A DNA stretch of 64,000 bases from Anomaloglossus baeobatrachus (taxonomy: Eukaryota; Chordata; Amphibia; Anura; Aromobatidae): NCBI RefSeq assembly GCF_048569485.1, contig NC_134361.1:173382492-173446491 (forward strand), given 5' to 3'. The position numbers were made by a program, and so were the translations under genes. Under the pieces are notes generated by a model. The model saw only the letters and a program-made list of their open reading frames with translations. It did no database searches and had not been told where the DNA came from. This document shows, one piece after another, positions 1 through 10,799 of the stretch. Position 1 is the first letter of the stretch. The number at the start of each line of letters is the position of its first letter.

Positions 1-654
1 AAGAGTTAATTTAGTTCCTAATTAAAGATGCAATAATCCATGGTTAAGTGGCAGTGGCTTATAGAAAATTTACCATTATGTCAAAATTGTATGTGGAACC
101 ACCAAAGATACTGATCTACAGTAATTATAGAACAATTCCAGCTATAGCTTTTCTATTCTGGTCTGGTGAGTACTTTGTTACTGTGAGTGGGTGTGGGTTT
201 AACCCTTGTGCGTGTTTTTGTTTTTTTGTTTGTTTTTTTTTTTGGGGGGGGGGGTTTGGTTTTTTTTCTGCCTTACTGCTCTTGCTTTTCTCTTGTTTCT
301 TACTGTTTGTTCTTGTGAGTTTTTGTTTTTTTCCCTGACTGTCTTAATCTGTGTTGCCAAAACACTCCTAACCCTTCCTTGTGGGGGGAGGGAACAGTTT
401 TTAGTTCTGGTCAGGAGAATACAAAAGCACTGGACTCTGGCATGTCCACCATTAGGGGTAATCTGCAGGTTAAGGATAGTTTAGGCTCCCCTAGCATGAG
501 ATACTATGGGAGCCAGTATCAATTTCCAGGTACAAAATACTAGGACCTTCTCTGAAGGTGGAATGACAATACTTTAGTTTGCTACTTACAAGCGGTTATC
601 TCTCACCATTATTAGTAGAATTTGTCACCATTCTTACACATTTACACCCTTTAG
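1..654 (+). other. gla: gla intron 4 (3' part), no gene content
   Basis: This is non-coding sequence upstream of the first visible gla exon. It ends in a pyrimidine-rich tract and a TTTAG acceptor just before 655. A T-rich and G-rich homopolymer stretch lies at about 224-255. I found no match to gla exon 4, so exons 1-4 must lie before the window. Confidence 0.75.
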
Positions 655-816
655 GTGAATTATACTGAAGTTGCTGAGTACTGTAACTCGTGGAGAAATT
701 TTGATGATATTCAAGACTCTTGGGCAAGTGTGAAATATCTGATGGATTTCACTGCATCTTTACAAGACGAACTGGTTGATGCCGCTGGGCCTGGAGGCTG
801 GAACGATCCAGACATG
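655..816 (+). CDS. gla: alpha-galactosidase A, exon 5 (partial gene)
   Basis: This exon encodes part of lysosomal alpha-galactosidase A (GH27), which removes terminal alpha-galactose from globotriaosylceramide and related glycolipids. It is 162 bp, the length I know for human GLA exon 5, and lies between a TTTAG acceptor and an ATG|GTGAGC donor in phase 0. The translation opens [13 protein letters not shown] and ends [13 protein letters not shown] matches the human N215 glycosylation site. The second Asp of [10 protein letters not shown] aligns with the catalytic acid/base D231. The Cys in EYC aligns with human C223. The paralogue NAGA has GPGHWNDPDM and differs along the whole exon, so gla is preferred. 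Exons 1-4, with the signal peptide and nucleophile, are outside the window. Confidence 0.95.
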
Positions 817-1019
817 GTGAGCGTATAGCCTGCTTTTTTTTTAAAGGGACTCTGTCAGCACAAAATGACTGTTCAAACCAAGTACAGGCTCTCGAGCATC
901 ATGGCGAGGCCAAACATTTAAGTGCACCTGCCCACCACTGATTTTAACTGCCTCTACCCTCTCCTCTTTTTTGATTGACCGCTCAGACTTCATAAAGCCA
1001 GAGAAGGGATGAAATTAAG

Positions 1020-2272
1020 GGAAAACATGCAGATGGAAGTGTATTTAACCCCTTCACTACCTGACGCAAATTTACATCATGGTCGAATAGGGGTTTATGA
1101 CATAAAGTAATGTCGTGGCAATCTCGCAGACACAGGAGATGTGCCTGTGCAATCACCACCGGAAGCTCAGTGTATGGTATAGACAAGCTCCAACTGTCAC
1201 AGCCAGGGACTGTTACTGCACTGCCCCTGTTTAACCCCCTAAATACTGCAATCAATAGCGATCGCAGCATTTAGGGCGCTGGAGGAGGGAGTGCATTTCC
1301 TCTCCCATCGGGACCCCAGCAATGTGGTGACAGGGTCTAGATTGTTGCCATGGTAACCAGAGGTCAAATGATGACCACTGGTTTACCTGGTTTTGGCAAG
1401 CATGTTAGACCATGCCAGGAACATGGTCTAACAAGCATTCTGTCAGTGTAGCACTGACCGGTATTATCCATTGCAATGCAGGGGATTATACCAGCACTGA
1501 GAGTTTAAAGACCCATATAGGAACAAAGTAAAAAAGTGAAGAATATGAAACCTAATTGTAAAAAAAAAATATAAGCAGAAAATTAAGCTCAAAACAAATA
1601 TAAAAAATACACCAATAAATATGTATATTTATGTAAAACCGAAATAAAACAAAAAAAAGTACACACTTGGTATTGCCGCATCCGGAACAACACTATCTAT
1701 AAAGCTGTCACACCGGTGAATCCCTACAAGAAACATGTAAAAAAAAGTAGTGAGAACTGTCCATCATACAGCTGACAAAAAAGCAATCTAAGTCATATGT
1801 AAATTCGTGGTATTGCTGAAAACGTCATCCTGTCCCGCAAAAAAAACAAGCCACCATACAACTCCGTCAGCGAAAAAATAAATAAAAAAAGGTATAGTTC
1901 GGAGTACAGCAATGCAAGAAAGAGAAATTCTATAAAAGATTGTGTAAAAGCAGCAAAACATAACAAACTATAATTGTGGTACTGCTGTAATAGTACTGAC
2001 CCAAAATATAAAGCTGTTTTAATCATTTTTACAACACGGATGGTGAGCGGCGTAAAAAAAGCAATTCCTGAATTGTTTTTTTGTTTTTTTTTCTTTTTTT
2101 TTTTTTTTTTTTTTTTTGCCTCACAAAAAAAAGAATAGATGGCTATCAAAAAAAATACTGTGTCGCAAAATAATACCAAGTCAAACTCCAAGTCATCCTG
2201 CAGAAATCAAGCATTCAAATGGATGTCGGCCGAAAGACTATAGCCTTCAAAATTCAATGATACACTAAAAGG

Positions 2273-2318
<46 letters not shown>

Positions 2319-2440
2319 AAAAAAAAAATTGTATGATGGTAGCCAAAACGATATAAATTTGATATCCCCCTTAATCTTACTGACCTGAGGAATAAAGCTG
2401 CCTAGTCACTCATTCAGCATGGTGACCAGCATAAAAAATG
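1020..2440. repeat. Unclassified dispersed repeats in gla intron 5
   Basis: This A-rich stretch reads like old interspersed repeat. It includes phrases such as 'ggtattgccgcatccgg' that I associate with a high-copy frog repeat. Inside are a poly(T) tract at about 2082-2117 and a (GT)n microsatellite at about 2273-2311 followed by poly(A). No coding frame is convincing. Family assignment would need a repeat library. Confidence 0.4.
2273..2326 (+). repeat. (GT)n microsatellite plus poly(A)
   Basis: About 19 GT units are followed by about 15 A residues. It is a plain simple repeat in gla intron 5. Confidence 0.95.
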
Positions 2441-3339
2441 AGGCCAATTTTTCAACTGCTGTGAATTTGTTTATTTTGCTTCCCAAAGATCGCAGTAAGA
2501 TGCAGATCATAATTATCCTGCACTCTATGCTGAGCCCTTACACCAGGGTTTGTGTAAATCTCAGAAAAGCGTGATCCAGACAAAATTCCCAACAGAAAAT
2601 CCACTGTAATGAGGCAGAGGGAATCTGATCCTGGGATCGGATCACAGCTGCAGAGGAGAGGCCTTATTCTCCCTATCAGCTGGTGCAATTTTCGCAGTGC
2701 ACTCGGTGTCATCAGAGTTAAGTGCAATGTTTCACTCGTCGCCATAGACTTGCATGGGTGTGAGTGAATACAGATCGAAGTAGTTTTCTCGGCCTGACTT
2801 AGGGCTGAGAAAAAAAAAATTCAGATGGAAATGCTCCATAGAGTAGAGTGTGTGTGTGTCTCTCCTGCTACCGGATGCGGGTTTTTTTTCCCCCCCATAG
2901 ACCTCTGTTAGCGCCGGATGACCTTGCGTTCCATCCGGCTATCACCGGACCTTGCAAAATGTACTTGTCTAGCGGCCGGATGGAACGTTTAAGTGAATCG
3001 TTTAGTCTCCTGCAAAAACAAATCGCACCACACGGCTTTTTTTTTTGGCCAAAAACTCAGCATCTTTGGAGCTAAAAAAGTGGTTAGGTGCGCACATGCC
3101 CTACAGGGCCACTTTTGACTTTTAGGATTTCTACTTCCAATAGGTGGCACTAGAGTTCGTCTCCTTCCTCCCTAAATAGACAATTTGCATAACCTCAGTA
3201 TTGAGAATTTTGATAATGACCGATTAATTCTGGCAAAGAAAGAAGCAGATATGTCTGATAAGATATATTACAAGTGTGCTTATTTTTGTGTTCTATTGAT
3301 TAGACAGTAGTTTGATTTAGACAGTAGTTTCTCCGTTCC

Positions 3340-4092
3340 GAAGATATATTACACCTGTACATCTGGAATACTGTGTACAGCTCTGGGTGCCCCAATTCAA
3401 AGACATCGATATATTGGAGCAAATCCAGAGAAGAGAAACCGAGATGGTAGAAGATCTGCTAACCATGTCCTATGAAGAGCGGCTAAAAGAACTAGGGATG
3501 TTTAGCTTGAAATAGAGAAGGCTGAGAGGAGACTTAATAGCTGTCTACAACAACAGGATGGTTGCTATACTACAGTTGGAGGGTATTATAAGTGTGTACT
3601 ATATGGGATGTATTATCGGGGAGAAGTGTTGCTGCCGGGGTGGGGGAGGGGGGCGGGAGGGGTCGTTAAAGGGGTAATAGATGTGATAAATTTAATTTGG
3701 ATGCCGATTTGTTATTCTGTTGTATGTATTCTGTTTTAATAAAAAAGTATCTGATTTAAAAAAAATAGCGGTCTACAAATATCTGAAAGGTCGTCACAGT
3801 GCAGCGGGAACCCCCCTATTCTCATTAGCACAAGGAAGTACAAGAAGCAATGGGATGAAATTTAAAGGAAGGAGATTCAGATTAGACTTTAGGAAAAACT
3901 TGGACAGTGAGGACAGTCAGGGAGTGGAACAGGCGACCACGGGAGGTAGTGAACTCTCAATCAATGGTACTCTTCCAGTAGAAACTGGATAAACATATAG
4001 CGGGGATGATTTAGGAAAGCCTGCACTCGCAGGGGGTTGGACCCGATGGTTCTTGAGGTCCCTTGCAACTCTACCATTCTATGATTCTATAT
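3340..4092 (+). mobile_element. CR1-type LINE, 3' end, split by a retroposed insert
   Basis: This is the 3' end of a CR1 LINE in gla intron 5. The conserved tail can be followed: 'tctggaatactgtgtacagc', then 'attagactttaggaaaaact', 'gtggaacaggcgacc', 'gatggttcttgaggtccctt', and finally the CR1-type terminal repeat 'ccattctatgattctat'. The copy is 5' truncated and decayed. It is interrupted at about 3553-3766 by another insertion, after which the CR1 sequence resumes. The sense strand is the same as gla. CR1 copies insert without a poly(A) tail and end in short octamer-like repeats, as seen here. Confidence 0.85.
3553..3766 (+). mobile_element. Short retroposed insert inside the CR1 copy
   Basis: The insert is about 214 bp and is flanked by a 15-bp direct repeat with one mismatch: 'aatagctgtctacaa' at about 3537-3551 and 'aatagcggtctacaa' at about 3766-3780. 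It carries an AATAAA just before its A-rich end. Target duplication, poly(A) signal and A tail fit LINE-driven retroposition of a short transcript or a 5'-truncated LINE. I could not identify the source. Confidence 0.55.
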
Positions 4093-4708
4093 TTGTGTCT
4101 GAATCAACATGCAGTTGAGGCTGAATAGCTTTCTGCTCATGGAAGCATTTCTCAAGCCTCGATCGCTGCAGCTCTACTTTGTCCAGCGCGGCCTCCTCTC
4201 GTTTAACTTACAGCTCCATTGCGTAAATCCACATGACCACTAATTTGTCGGTGAAGCAGGAGGAGATGGCTCTGCATGAGGAATCTAGGCCCAGTAACAG
4301 AGGTTTGGGAAGAGCTTTTATGGGATAAACACTTCAGCAGCTCATATTGATTCAAACACTTGATTTCTCGGTAAAGGAGGAATGGACTGGCCATGTAAAG
4401 TCATTAATAGATTTCCCCATGCAAGAGCTACATGAGCATATAAATAGTTTCGGGGTGAAATCTGGCTGACAAATTCCCATTAAACTAGCTTTGTTACTGA
4501 GATACTAATATGCTCCCAACTGACAACCAGTATAATACATTCTATGTCCCTTTTTTTAAAAAACCTCTGCCACAATGAAGCAAAAATTGTCAATCACTGT
4601 AAATATTCTATATCTTTTTATATACATATTCCCATTTCAGCCTGACTTGTACTTCTTTACGTCGTGTCACTGTCGTGGTTCTTCCTAACTATTTGTTTTA
4701 TTTTATAG

Positions 4709-4906
4709 CTGGTTATCGGTAACTTTGGCTTGAGTTGGGAACAAGAAGTCACCCAAATGGCTCTGTGGTCCATCATGGCCGCTCCATTACTAATGTCCAA
4801 TGATTTGCGAGATATCAATCCAAGATCTAAAGCCCTTTTACAAAACCAAGAGGTGATTGCAATTAATCAAGACCCCCTTGGTGCTCAGGGATACAGATTG
4901 CTCCAG
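4709..4906 (+). CDS. gla: alpha-galactosidase A, exon 6
   Basis: The exon is 198 bp, the length I know for human GLA exon 6, between a TTTTATAG acceptor and a CAG|GTAATG donor in phase 0. The translation begins [20 protein letters not shown] and ends in [15 protein letters not shown]. It forms the last strands and helices of the (beta/alpha)8 catalytic barrel. The [10 protein letters not shown] and MSNDLR blocks separate it from NAGA, which reads LLIGNFGLSF and MSTDLR. The frame is fully open, so nothing suggests a pseudogene. Confidence 0.96.
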
Positions 4907-5257
4907 GTAATGTAAGCTGGGATGTAAGATAAAGCTTTGCTCATCCATTAATATATAAACCATATTATGATCACTATAGTATTAGGAATTGTTTTATTTT
5001 GGCTTAACAAAGTCAGCCATTCCTTTCTGCCAGCCGGTAGACAGGGCATGAGGAGTTTAATAGAGCGCCGGTCCCATGAGTGCCCGGCTGCTGTATACAA
5101 AATGTAGTGTACTGATGAAGATTGACAAGCAATGCATATGTGCTCATGTATGACCAGTACTCAAATTCCTCCTTGTGGCTGAGGAGGACTTGGGTATAAA
5201 GGCTGGGGGATCGGTGGAGAGCAGAGTAGATTGGTGTCGGTCCAACCAAAGTGTCAC

Positions 5258-5261
5258 CAAC

Positions 5262-5298
<37 letters not shown>
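5258..5298 (+). repeat. poly(T) tract in gla intron 6
   Basis: A run of nearly 40 T residues. It could be the reverse-strand tail of a retroposon, but the sequence beside it is not recognisable. Confidence 0.8.
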
Positions 5299-5301
<3 letters not shown>

Positions 5302-5506
5302 GGGGGCACTAGCCAACAGAATGTTGGAGGATATGCCGATAGGGTATGTCCAATTTTGGCCTATTGATAGCTTTGTTCTCCTACCAGCAGAGATGTCTGT
5401 TTTCTGTTTAGAAAACATAGGTGCTCTTTAGTGTATGGCAAAGATGGCTGTTGGCTGAACGATCAACCAAGTATCGTATGGCTGACGCCTGTCTGTGTAT
5501 TGGAAC

Positions 5507-6160
5507 CTAAAGGGAACCAGTCACCAGATTTGACAACTATAAGCTGCGGCCCCCACCAGTGGGCTCTTGTATACAGCATGTTAGATTGCTGTATATAAGA
5601 GCCCATACCGCTGTGTAGAATGTAAAAAGCACTTTATAATCACCTAACGGGCGGTCTGGTGCAGGCCGGTCGGATGGGTGTCTCCGTTCTCCGGGTCCGA
5701 TGCCTCCTCTTTTGGCCATTATTGTCCTCCCTCTGAAGCCTGGGTGCATGACTCAACCTACGTCATCCACACTAGCCAGCATTGAGGTCCTGCGCAGGTG
5801 CACTTTGTTCTACTCTTACCAGGGTAGATCAAAGTATTGTAGTGCACCTGCGCAGCACTTCAATGCCGGCTAGTGTAGATTACGTAGGATGTGTCATGCA
5901 CCCAGGCTTCAGAATAAGGACAAAGATGGCCGAAAGAGGAGGCGCTGGACCTGGAGAACTGAGACCCCCTATCCAACTGGTCTGCACCACCTGTTTGGTG
6001 AGTATCAAAGTGTTTTTTTTTGTTTTGTTTGTTTTTTGTTTAACATTCTATACAGCGGCCTGGGCTCTTATATACAGGATGTTAGAATGCTGCATATCAG
6101 AGCCCACTGATGGTGGCCTTAGCTTATAGTCACCAAATCTGGTGACCGATTATCTTTTAA
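5507..6160. mobile_element. Kolobok/T2-type MITE in gla intron 6
   Basis: The left end is CTAA followed by AGGGAACCAGTCACC. The right end carries a degenerate inverted copy (GGTGACCG...) closing with TTTTAA. The arms are long and imperfect inverted repeats: the segment with 'atacagcatgttagattgct' on the left recurs inverted near 6075-6100, and the 'ggcttcag' segments near 5735 and 5905 face each other. Ends of the TTAAAGGRR type with a TTAA target are known for T2/Kolobok MITEs of Xenopus. There is no transposase. The end sequences have drifted more than in the 8332 copy, so this one is probably older. Confidence 0.75.
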
Positions 6161-6579
6161 GGGTTATCACCATCCAGTGGATAAGTGATGATCAGTATAA
6201 AATGGAATACTCTACTACACTAATTGGCTTCTGGCTTTATAAAATGTTTTCTACATCTCCAAAACTATTTGCTACAACTGGGAGGGGGGGCCATTGACCT
6301 GTATGGTATACAGCTCTATAAATTGCAAGACTTTCCAGAGATCATGCCCCACAAAATAAATGAGGCCAGCTTCCCTTCCAAGATTCCCAATAATGGCAGA
6401 CAGTGAGCAGCAGTCTTGGATCCAACGCAATACTCAAGTGCATCATCTCAAAGAGTTCTTGCAAGTCTGTTTCACAGATGTTGTGTGAATGTTGCCTTGC
6501 TGTTTTTGCCATTTATTACAACTATTGCATTTTTTTTTTCCATAATTGATATTAATCTGTGGTTTTTTTTTTTCTTCAG

Positions 6580-6837
6580 GTGATTGACTTTGAAGTGTGG
6601 GAAAAGCCCCTTGCTGGAGGATCTCTCGCAGTTTCTGTGACGAATCGACAAGAGATAGGTGGTGCTCGACAGTTCATTTTGTTGCGCGGCATTCTCTGGA
6701 AAGGATTGGCTTGTAAAGACAAGTGTTACCTGACACAGTTGCTTCCCACTCGACACGACTATGGCGGCTTCAATGCAACTTTCTTCATACAACTTTCTGT
6801 GAACCCCTCGGGAACCGTATTGTTGAGGGTGGATTAA
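6580..6837 (+). CDS. gla: alpha-galactosidase A, terminal exon 7
   Basis: The last coding exon starts after a long pyrimidine tract and CTTCAG at 6580 and ends at TAA 6835-6837. It encodes the C-terminal antiparallel beta-sandwich domain. Family blocks visible are FEVWEKPLAG, TNRQEIGG, CKDKC (the human C378-C382 pair, CNPAC) and NPSGTVLLRVD. The protein stops directly after LLRVD, so it lacks the tail of about ten residues that ends human GLA. An N-glycosylation sequon NAT lies in GGFNATFF. The frame is intact. Confidence 0.96.
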   Translation: MIDFEVWEKPLAGGSLAVSVTNRQEIGGARQFILLRGILWKGLACKDKCYLTQLLPTRHDYGGFNATFFIQLSVNPSGTVLLRVD

Positions 6838-6877
6838 GCTGGGATTGTTTAACGAAGACCAGTCAAAAATTGAGTTG

Positions 6878-7290
6878 AAGGTAACCTGTCATGTCCTCAA
6901 ATGTTATTACACTGCATATTTGGGGTTAATCTTCAGGTTACCAATGTTACAATGCTTCCAACCACCTTAATGAAAACACGACTGCTGGGAGAAAATTAAC
7001 TTTATTACTCCGAGAGCCGCCAGCTTTTAGTCAGAGGCGTGTTGGTGTGGCTACAATCACCACTTACTACACAATGAGTGGCGGCTAGAAATGTATTGAC
7101 AGCTCTCTTTAGCGCATATCTGTCAGTACCATAGCATGCTTACAGCCATCATTAACATTGCTTTGAGTGATGACTTTAGCTTTTTCGGCACATGTCTATG
7201 ACTGAAAGCTGGTGGCTCCAGGAGAAATTTTGTTTCATTTCAGTAAGGTGGTGAACAGCATTGTATTACTATTAACCTGCAGGTTAATAG
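6878..7290. mobile_element. Decayed T2-like MITE in gla 3' UTR
   Basis: The left end reads 'aaggtaacctgtcatg', and inverted 'cctgcaggttaat' lies near 7280. The middle ('ccgccagcttttagtcagaggcgtg') matches the middle of the better preserved copy at 39293-39651 ('ctgccagctttcagtcatgggggcgtg'). It is assigned by similarity to that copy. The ends are degraded. Confidence 0.5.
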
Positions 7291-7323
7291 CATTTGCGAA
7301 AATTAGAGGTACAAATACATTGT

Positions 7324-7329
7324 AATAAA
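7324..7329 (+). promoter_or_regulatory. gla: Candidate gla poly(A) signal
   Basis: AATAAA lies 486 nt after the gla stop, with a T/GT-rich element 20-40 nt downstream. It is the first canonical hexamer after the stop codon. Confidence 0.6.
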
Positions 7330-7739
7330 TCCCCTGAGCTCCATTGATTCTGCCGTTTTTGTTTTGCGTTGCATCGCTCCACTGCTGAAATAGTCACATT
7401 TGTTGCTCAATTTATGAAATTTCTGCTTTCAGTCAAACTGGGCGCTTCATCACGGTCTTCTTTGACTGCATATGCTTCCAATATTCACTCTGTGCCACTG
7501 CCAATCAGTTTAGCAGTTTCTGAGACTGCTAGATCAGCTTCTGAGCCTCAGCTCGGAATAATTCTGGAACACTTCAATGGATCCCGGTGATTCTGAGATT
7601 TTTTTTTTCGTGATGTATTGTACTTCATGTTAGTGGTAAATTAGGAAATTTTGGATTTATGTCTGAAAATATCAGATATTTGGCAAAAAATTTATACTTT
7701 GCAATTTTCAAACTTTGAATTTTTATGCCCTTAAACCAG

Positions 7740-8040
7740 AGTATGTCACACAAAATAAATAATTTACCACATGTCTAATTTAGCCCCAAATTTTGCATTT
7801 TCTCAAGGGTAACTGAATGAAACACACCATACAATCTGTTGTGCAATTTCTCCTGACTACGCAGATACTCTGTGGTAGAAAACTACTGTTTGGGCGCACA
7901 GCAGGGCTCAGAAGGGAAGGAGCGTCATTTGACTTTTGGAACGCAAAATTGTCCGAAATCGTTAGGGGATGCCGTGTAGCATGTGGAAAGCTCCTGAATT
8001 TGCCAATATTCCTGACTGTGTTTGTGAAAAAACTGGACTA
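7740..8040. repeat. Dispersed repeat, copy 1 (unclassified frog repeat)
   Basis: The block with 'actgtttgggcgcacagcag', 'gggctcagaagggaaggagc' and 'ggaaagctcctgaatttgcc' is shared in the same order with 10560-10790, which reads 'cgactgtttgaccaaatgac', 'gggctcagaaaagaaaaaca' and 'gcagagcccctgagctgct'. The two copies are strongly diverged. No terminal repeats were identified, so the class is unknown. Confidence 0.55.
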
Positions 8041-8072
8041 CACTTGGATTTAATAGCGCAGTGCAGATGAGC

Positions 8073-8132
8073 TGTTTTTTTTTTTTTTTTTTAATTTTAA
8101 CTAACCAAATATGCATGAAAAAAAAAAAAAAA
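8073..8132. repeat. poly(T)/poly(A) inverted simple repeat
   Basis: A run of about 18 T is followed by a 25-bp spacer and about 16 A. It is a simple hairpin-forming sequence with nothing coding in it. Confidence 0.85.
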
Positions 8133-8331
8133 ACACTGATGCCATGCGAAGCCACAGTATCACATTTGTTTTTATGGATACATTGAAATTCTATCACAAA
8201 TGCTCCTGTAAATTCTAGCTTCTGTTATAAACAACGGATCGTATACAGATGACATGAGCAAAAAATAATTGTCTGCAGTGTAATGAAGGAAACTGCCAAA
8301 TTTTTATACGCTTTTGTTAACTTGGCCTTAA

Positions 8332-8912
8332 AGGGAACCTGTCACCACTTTTTTGGCATAAGCTGCGGTTACCACCACCGGGCTCTTATATACAGCTTTC
8401 TAACATGCTGTCTAGAAGAGCCCAGGCTGGGGGTATAACTAACACTTTATAATACTTACCTAATGGTCGCGCGGTTGACCATATGGGTGTCTGTTCTCTG
8501 GTGCCAGTACCGCCTCTTTTGACCATCTTTGTCCTCCTTCTCTAGCCGTGGTGCATGACGCGTCCGTCATCCACACTCGCTGGCATTCAGGTCCTGAGCA
8601 GGCACACTTTGATCTGCTCTGAGCAGGGCAGGTCAAAGTATTGTAGTGCGCCTGCGCAGGACCGGCGAGTGTGTATGACATTGGTGCTGGCTCTTTCGGC
8701 CATCCTCGTCTTTCTGAAGCCTGTGTGTATGACGCATCTAACAGAGATGCCCATATGGCCAGCCGCGCGACCGTTGGGTAAGTATTATAAAGTGTTTTTA
8801 TGTTATACCCCCGGCCTGGGCTCTTGTACACAGCGTATCAGAATGCTGTATATAAGAGCCTGGTGGTGGTGGCCGCAGCTTATATGCCAAAAAAAATGGT
8901 GACAGGTTCCCT
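8332..8912. mobile_element. Kolobok/T2-type MITE, well preserved
   Basis: Perfect TTAA target copies lie at 8328-8331 and 8913-8916. The terminal inverted repeats read AGGGAACCTGTCACC on the left, with its exact complement at 8898-8912. The arms are long inverted repeats: the 'ctgcgg', 'gggctcttatatacag' and 'tttataatacttacc' segments recur inverted in the right half. There is no transposase, so it is non-autonomous. The closely matching ends make this one of the youngest copies of the family in the window. Confidence 0.85.
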
Positions 8913-8916
8913 TTAA

Positions 8917-10180
8917 GGTGAGTGCAACTTTGATCAACAAGGACCACAGTCATTGGCCATTTTTGTGAATACGTTCATGATCAATTCAAAGGTTTCTCAG
9001 ATTACTACAAATTACCTGCTGCTGTTGAACCTTCGCTATCACTGAGTGTACTAATAGGATGACTTCCAGAAGCGAGTGACGTGGTTATGTCCACTGGGCA
9101 GGATGACGTCACTGGACACCGCAGCCGACGGAACACATCAATCAGTTTTGCACTATTATATTTAGTATCCACTATGTAATATATTGCGTCTATTAAATAT
9201 TATTCTACTCTGTGCCTTCTATTTCTGATCTTACTCCTTTCTCTTCCCAGCTGATATATAGATATCTATATATCTATCTATATATCTATCTATCTGACTG
9301 TTTTCACTGCTGTTTTGTATCTGATCAAGGTGATATTCACCCAAAAATCATTATTTTTCCACAATAAATATTTAACTTTTATTTTTTCTTTATTTAGATA
9401 CTCACAAATTTTGTACTAGTTTTATTACAAAGTCAAATATGAATCAATATTGCCATGATTGATGGGGTCCAAGTAGCCAGACCCATATTATCACTCGTCA
9501 AATGAATTGATGATTTGTTTACACTGGAATACTCATTAAATCCATCCAAATTCATCAGCCAATTGCTTGGAAGTAAAACATGTCTGCCATGATATCCAGG
9601 GATGGATAGTAAACCACTGATGGCTGATTGTGGCAAAGCTGATTTTTCTATTGTTAGCTCCTCTCAATAATTACGATTAGAAATTACAATAGAAATGGTC
9701 ATTTACTGCCCTGGAGTGAGAATTTACATGATCTTTGCTAATTTTTTTTTCGGAGCCTTAACACAATTTATAAATAAGTGATTTCAATTTTCTGATATTG
9801 ATTGCGGTGCATGATGTTAAAATAAAACCTTATATTTTGACGATTGTCTTGAATGTAGCATTTTTTTTTTTATCAATGTATTGTATAACACAATAAACAC
9901 CCAAAAGTAGAAGATTTCTGGTATGAGGAATATTGAAGTTAACTCGATGGTTGTTACGAAGTCATAGAGTGTATGGGAGAAGTTCGGAGGATGAGCCTAC
10001 ATTTGGCAAATAGTGACTGTGCTATACAACCAAGAACTGAAATATTTTCCGATTTATATATATTTTTTTTTTTTTATGTATTCATTTTTTTTCACCATTA
10101 AAATGCTAACAACTGGATAGGCTTATCACCACTATATATCTGTTCTGACATGATTACTTGTGATACCAGGTCTTTCTTAG
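8917..10180. other. Intergenic stretch without recognised genes
   Basis: A/T-rich sequence with short T runs and one (TATC)n microsatellite. No long coding frame, tRNA-like B box or paired terminal repeats were found. Confidence 0.5.
9247..9297 (+). repeat. (TATC/TA)n microsatellite
   Basis: Imperfect tatctatatatc units in intergenic sequence. Nothing else is recognised between about 8917 and 10180 except A/T-rich DNA. Confidence 0.85.
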
Positions 10181-10189
10181 CGCACAATG

Positions 10190-10790
10190 AACTTCAACGT
10201 GTTTCAAAAGTGTTTTTATATTGTTAGGACATTTGAAGTTTTAAAAAGTTATATAGCATTTTTTTTTTCTTTCAATGAAATCTCCACTTGGGTTCCAATT
10301 TTAAAAACCTCATAGCTCAAACTGGTGTCTGGAAACTTGATTCAAACTTTGCTGGAATAGACTGCAGCGGCCGTGTTACTCCTGAGGTGCCAAAACGACA
10401 AACTCCCCACAAGTGACCAGAATTCTCCCCACAAGTGACCCCAATTTGATAACTGCACCCATGAAGTGTATAGTGAGCATATTGAGCCCATAAATGTTTC
10501 AAAGGTTTACCATTGGACAGTTAAAGTGAACAATTTTAATTTTTCCTCTAAAGTGTTTTAGCATCAAATTTTTAATTTTCCCAAAGGGTAGCAGGAAAAA
10601 ATGGACCCCACAATTTGTTGTATTTCCCCAGAATGCAATGATAATCTATACTGTATGTGGTCAGAAACGACTGTTTGACCAAATGACAGGGCTCAGAAAA
10701 GAAAAACACTTTCACTTTTGGAGAGCAAATTTAGGTTTGTGCGGAATTGTAACGTTTGCAGAGCCCCTGAGCTGCTAAAACAACCGAAAA
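10190..10790. repeat. Dispersed repeat, copy 2 (unclassified frog repeat)
   Basis: It matches the 7740-8040 block in order and orientation at 10560-10790. Upstream, 'ccccacaagtgacc' occurs twice about 40 bp apart (10405 and 10430), a small tandem duplication. The class is unknown. Confidence 0.55.
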
Positions 10791-10799
10791 CCCCCATGA

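Larger units (their letters stand above)
6838..7345 (+). other. gla: gla 3' UTR (likely extent)
   Basis: The first AATAAA after the stop lies at 7324-7329 and is followed within 30 bases by a T/GT-rich stretch ('gccgtttttgttttgcgttg'), the usual make-up of a cleavage site. The 3' UTR would then be about 500 nt. It appears to contain a decayed T2-like MITE at about 6878-7290. Confidence 0.6.

Noticed and set aside
206-340. Phe/Leu-rich small frames near the window start
   Set aside because: They are caused by T-rich and G-rich homopolymers in gla intron 4.
2848-3075. Similarity of 'ccggatgcgg' and 'gttccatccggc' to the Harbinger-like element at 50817
   Set aside because: Only short motifs match. 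No terminal repeats or target duplication were found, so it was not called as a copy.
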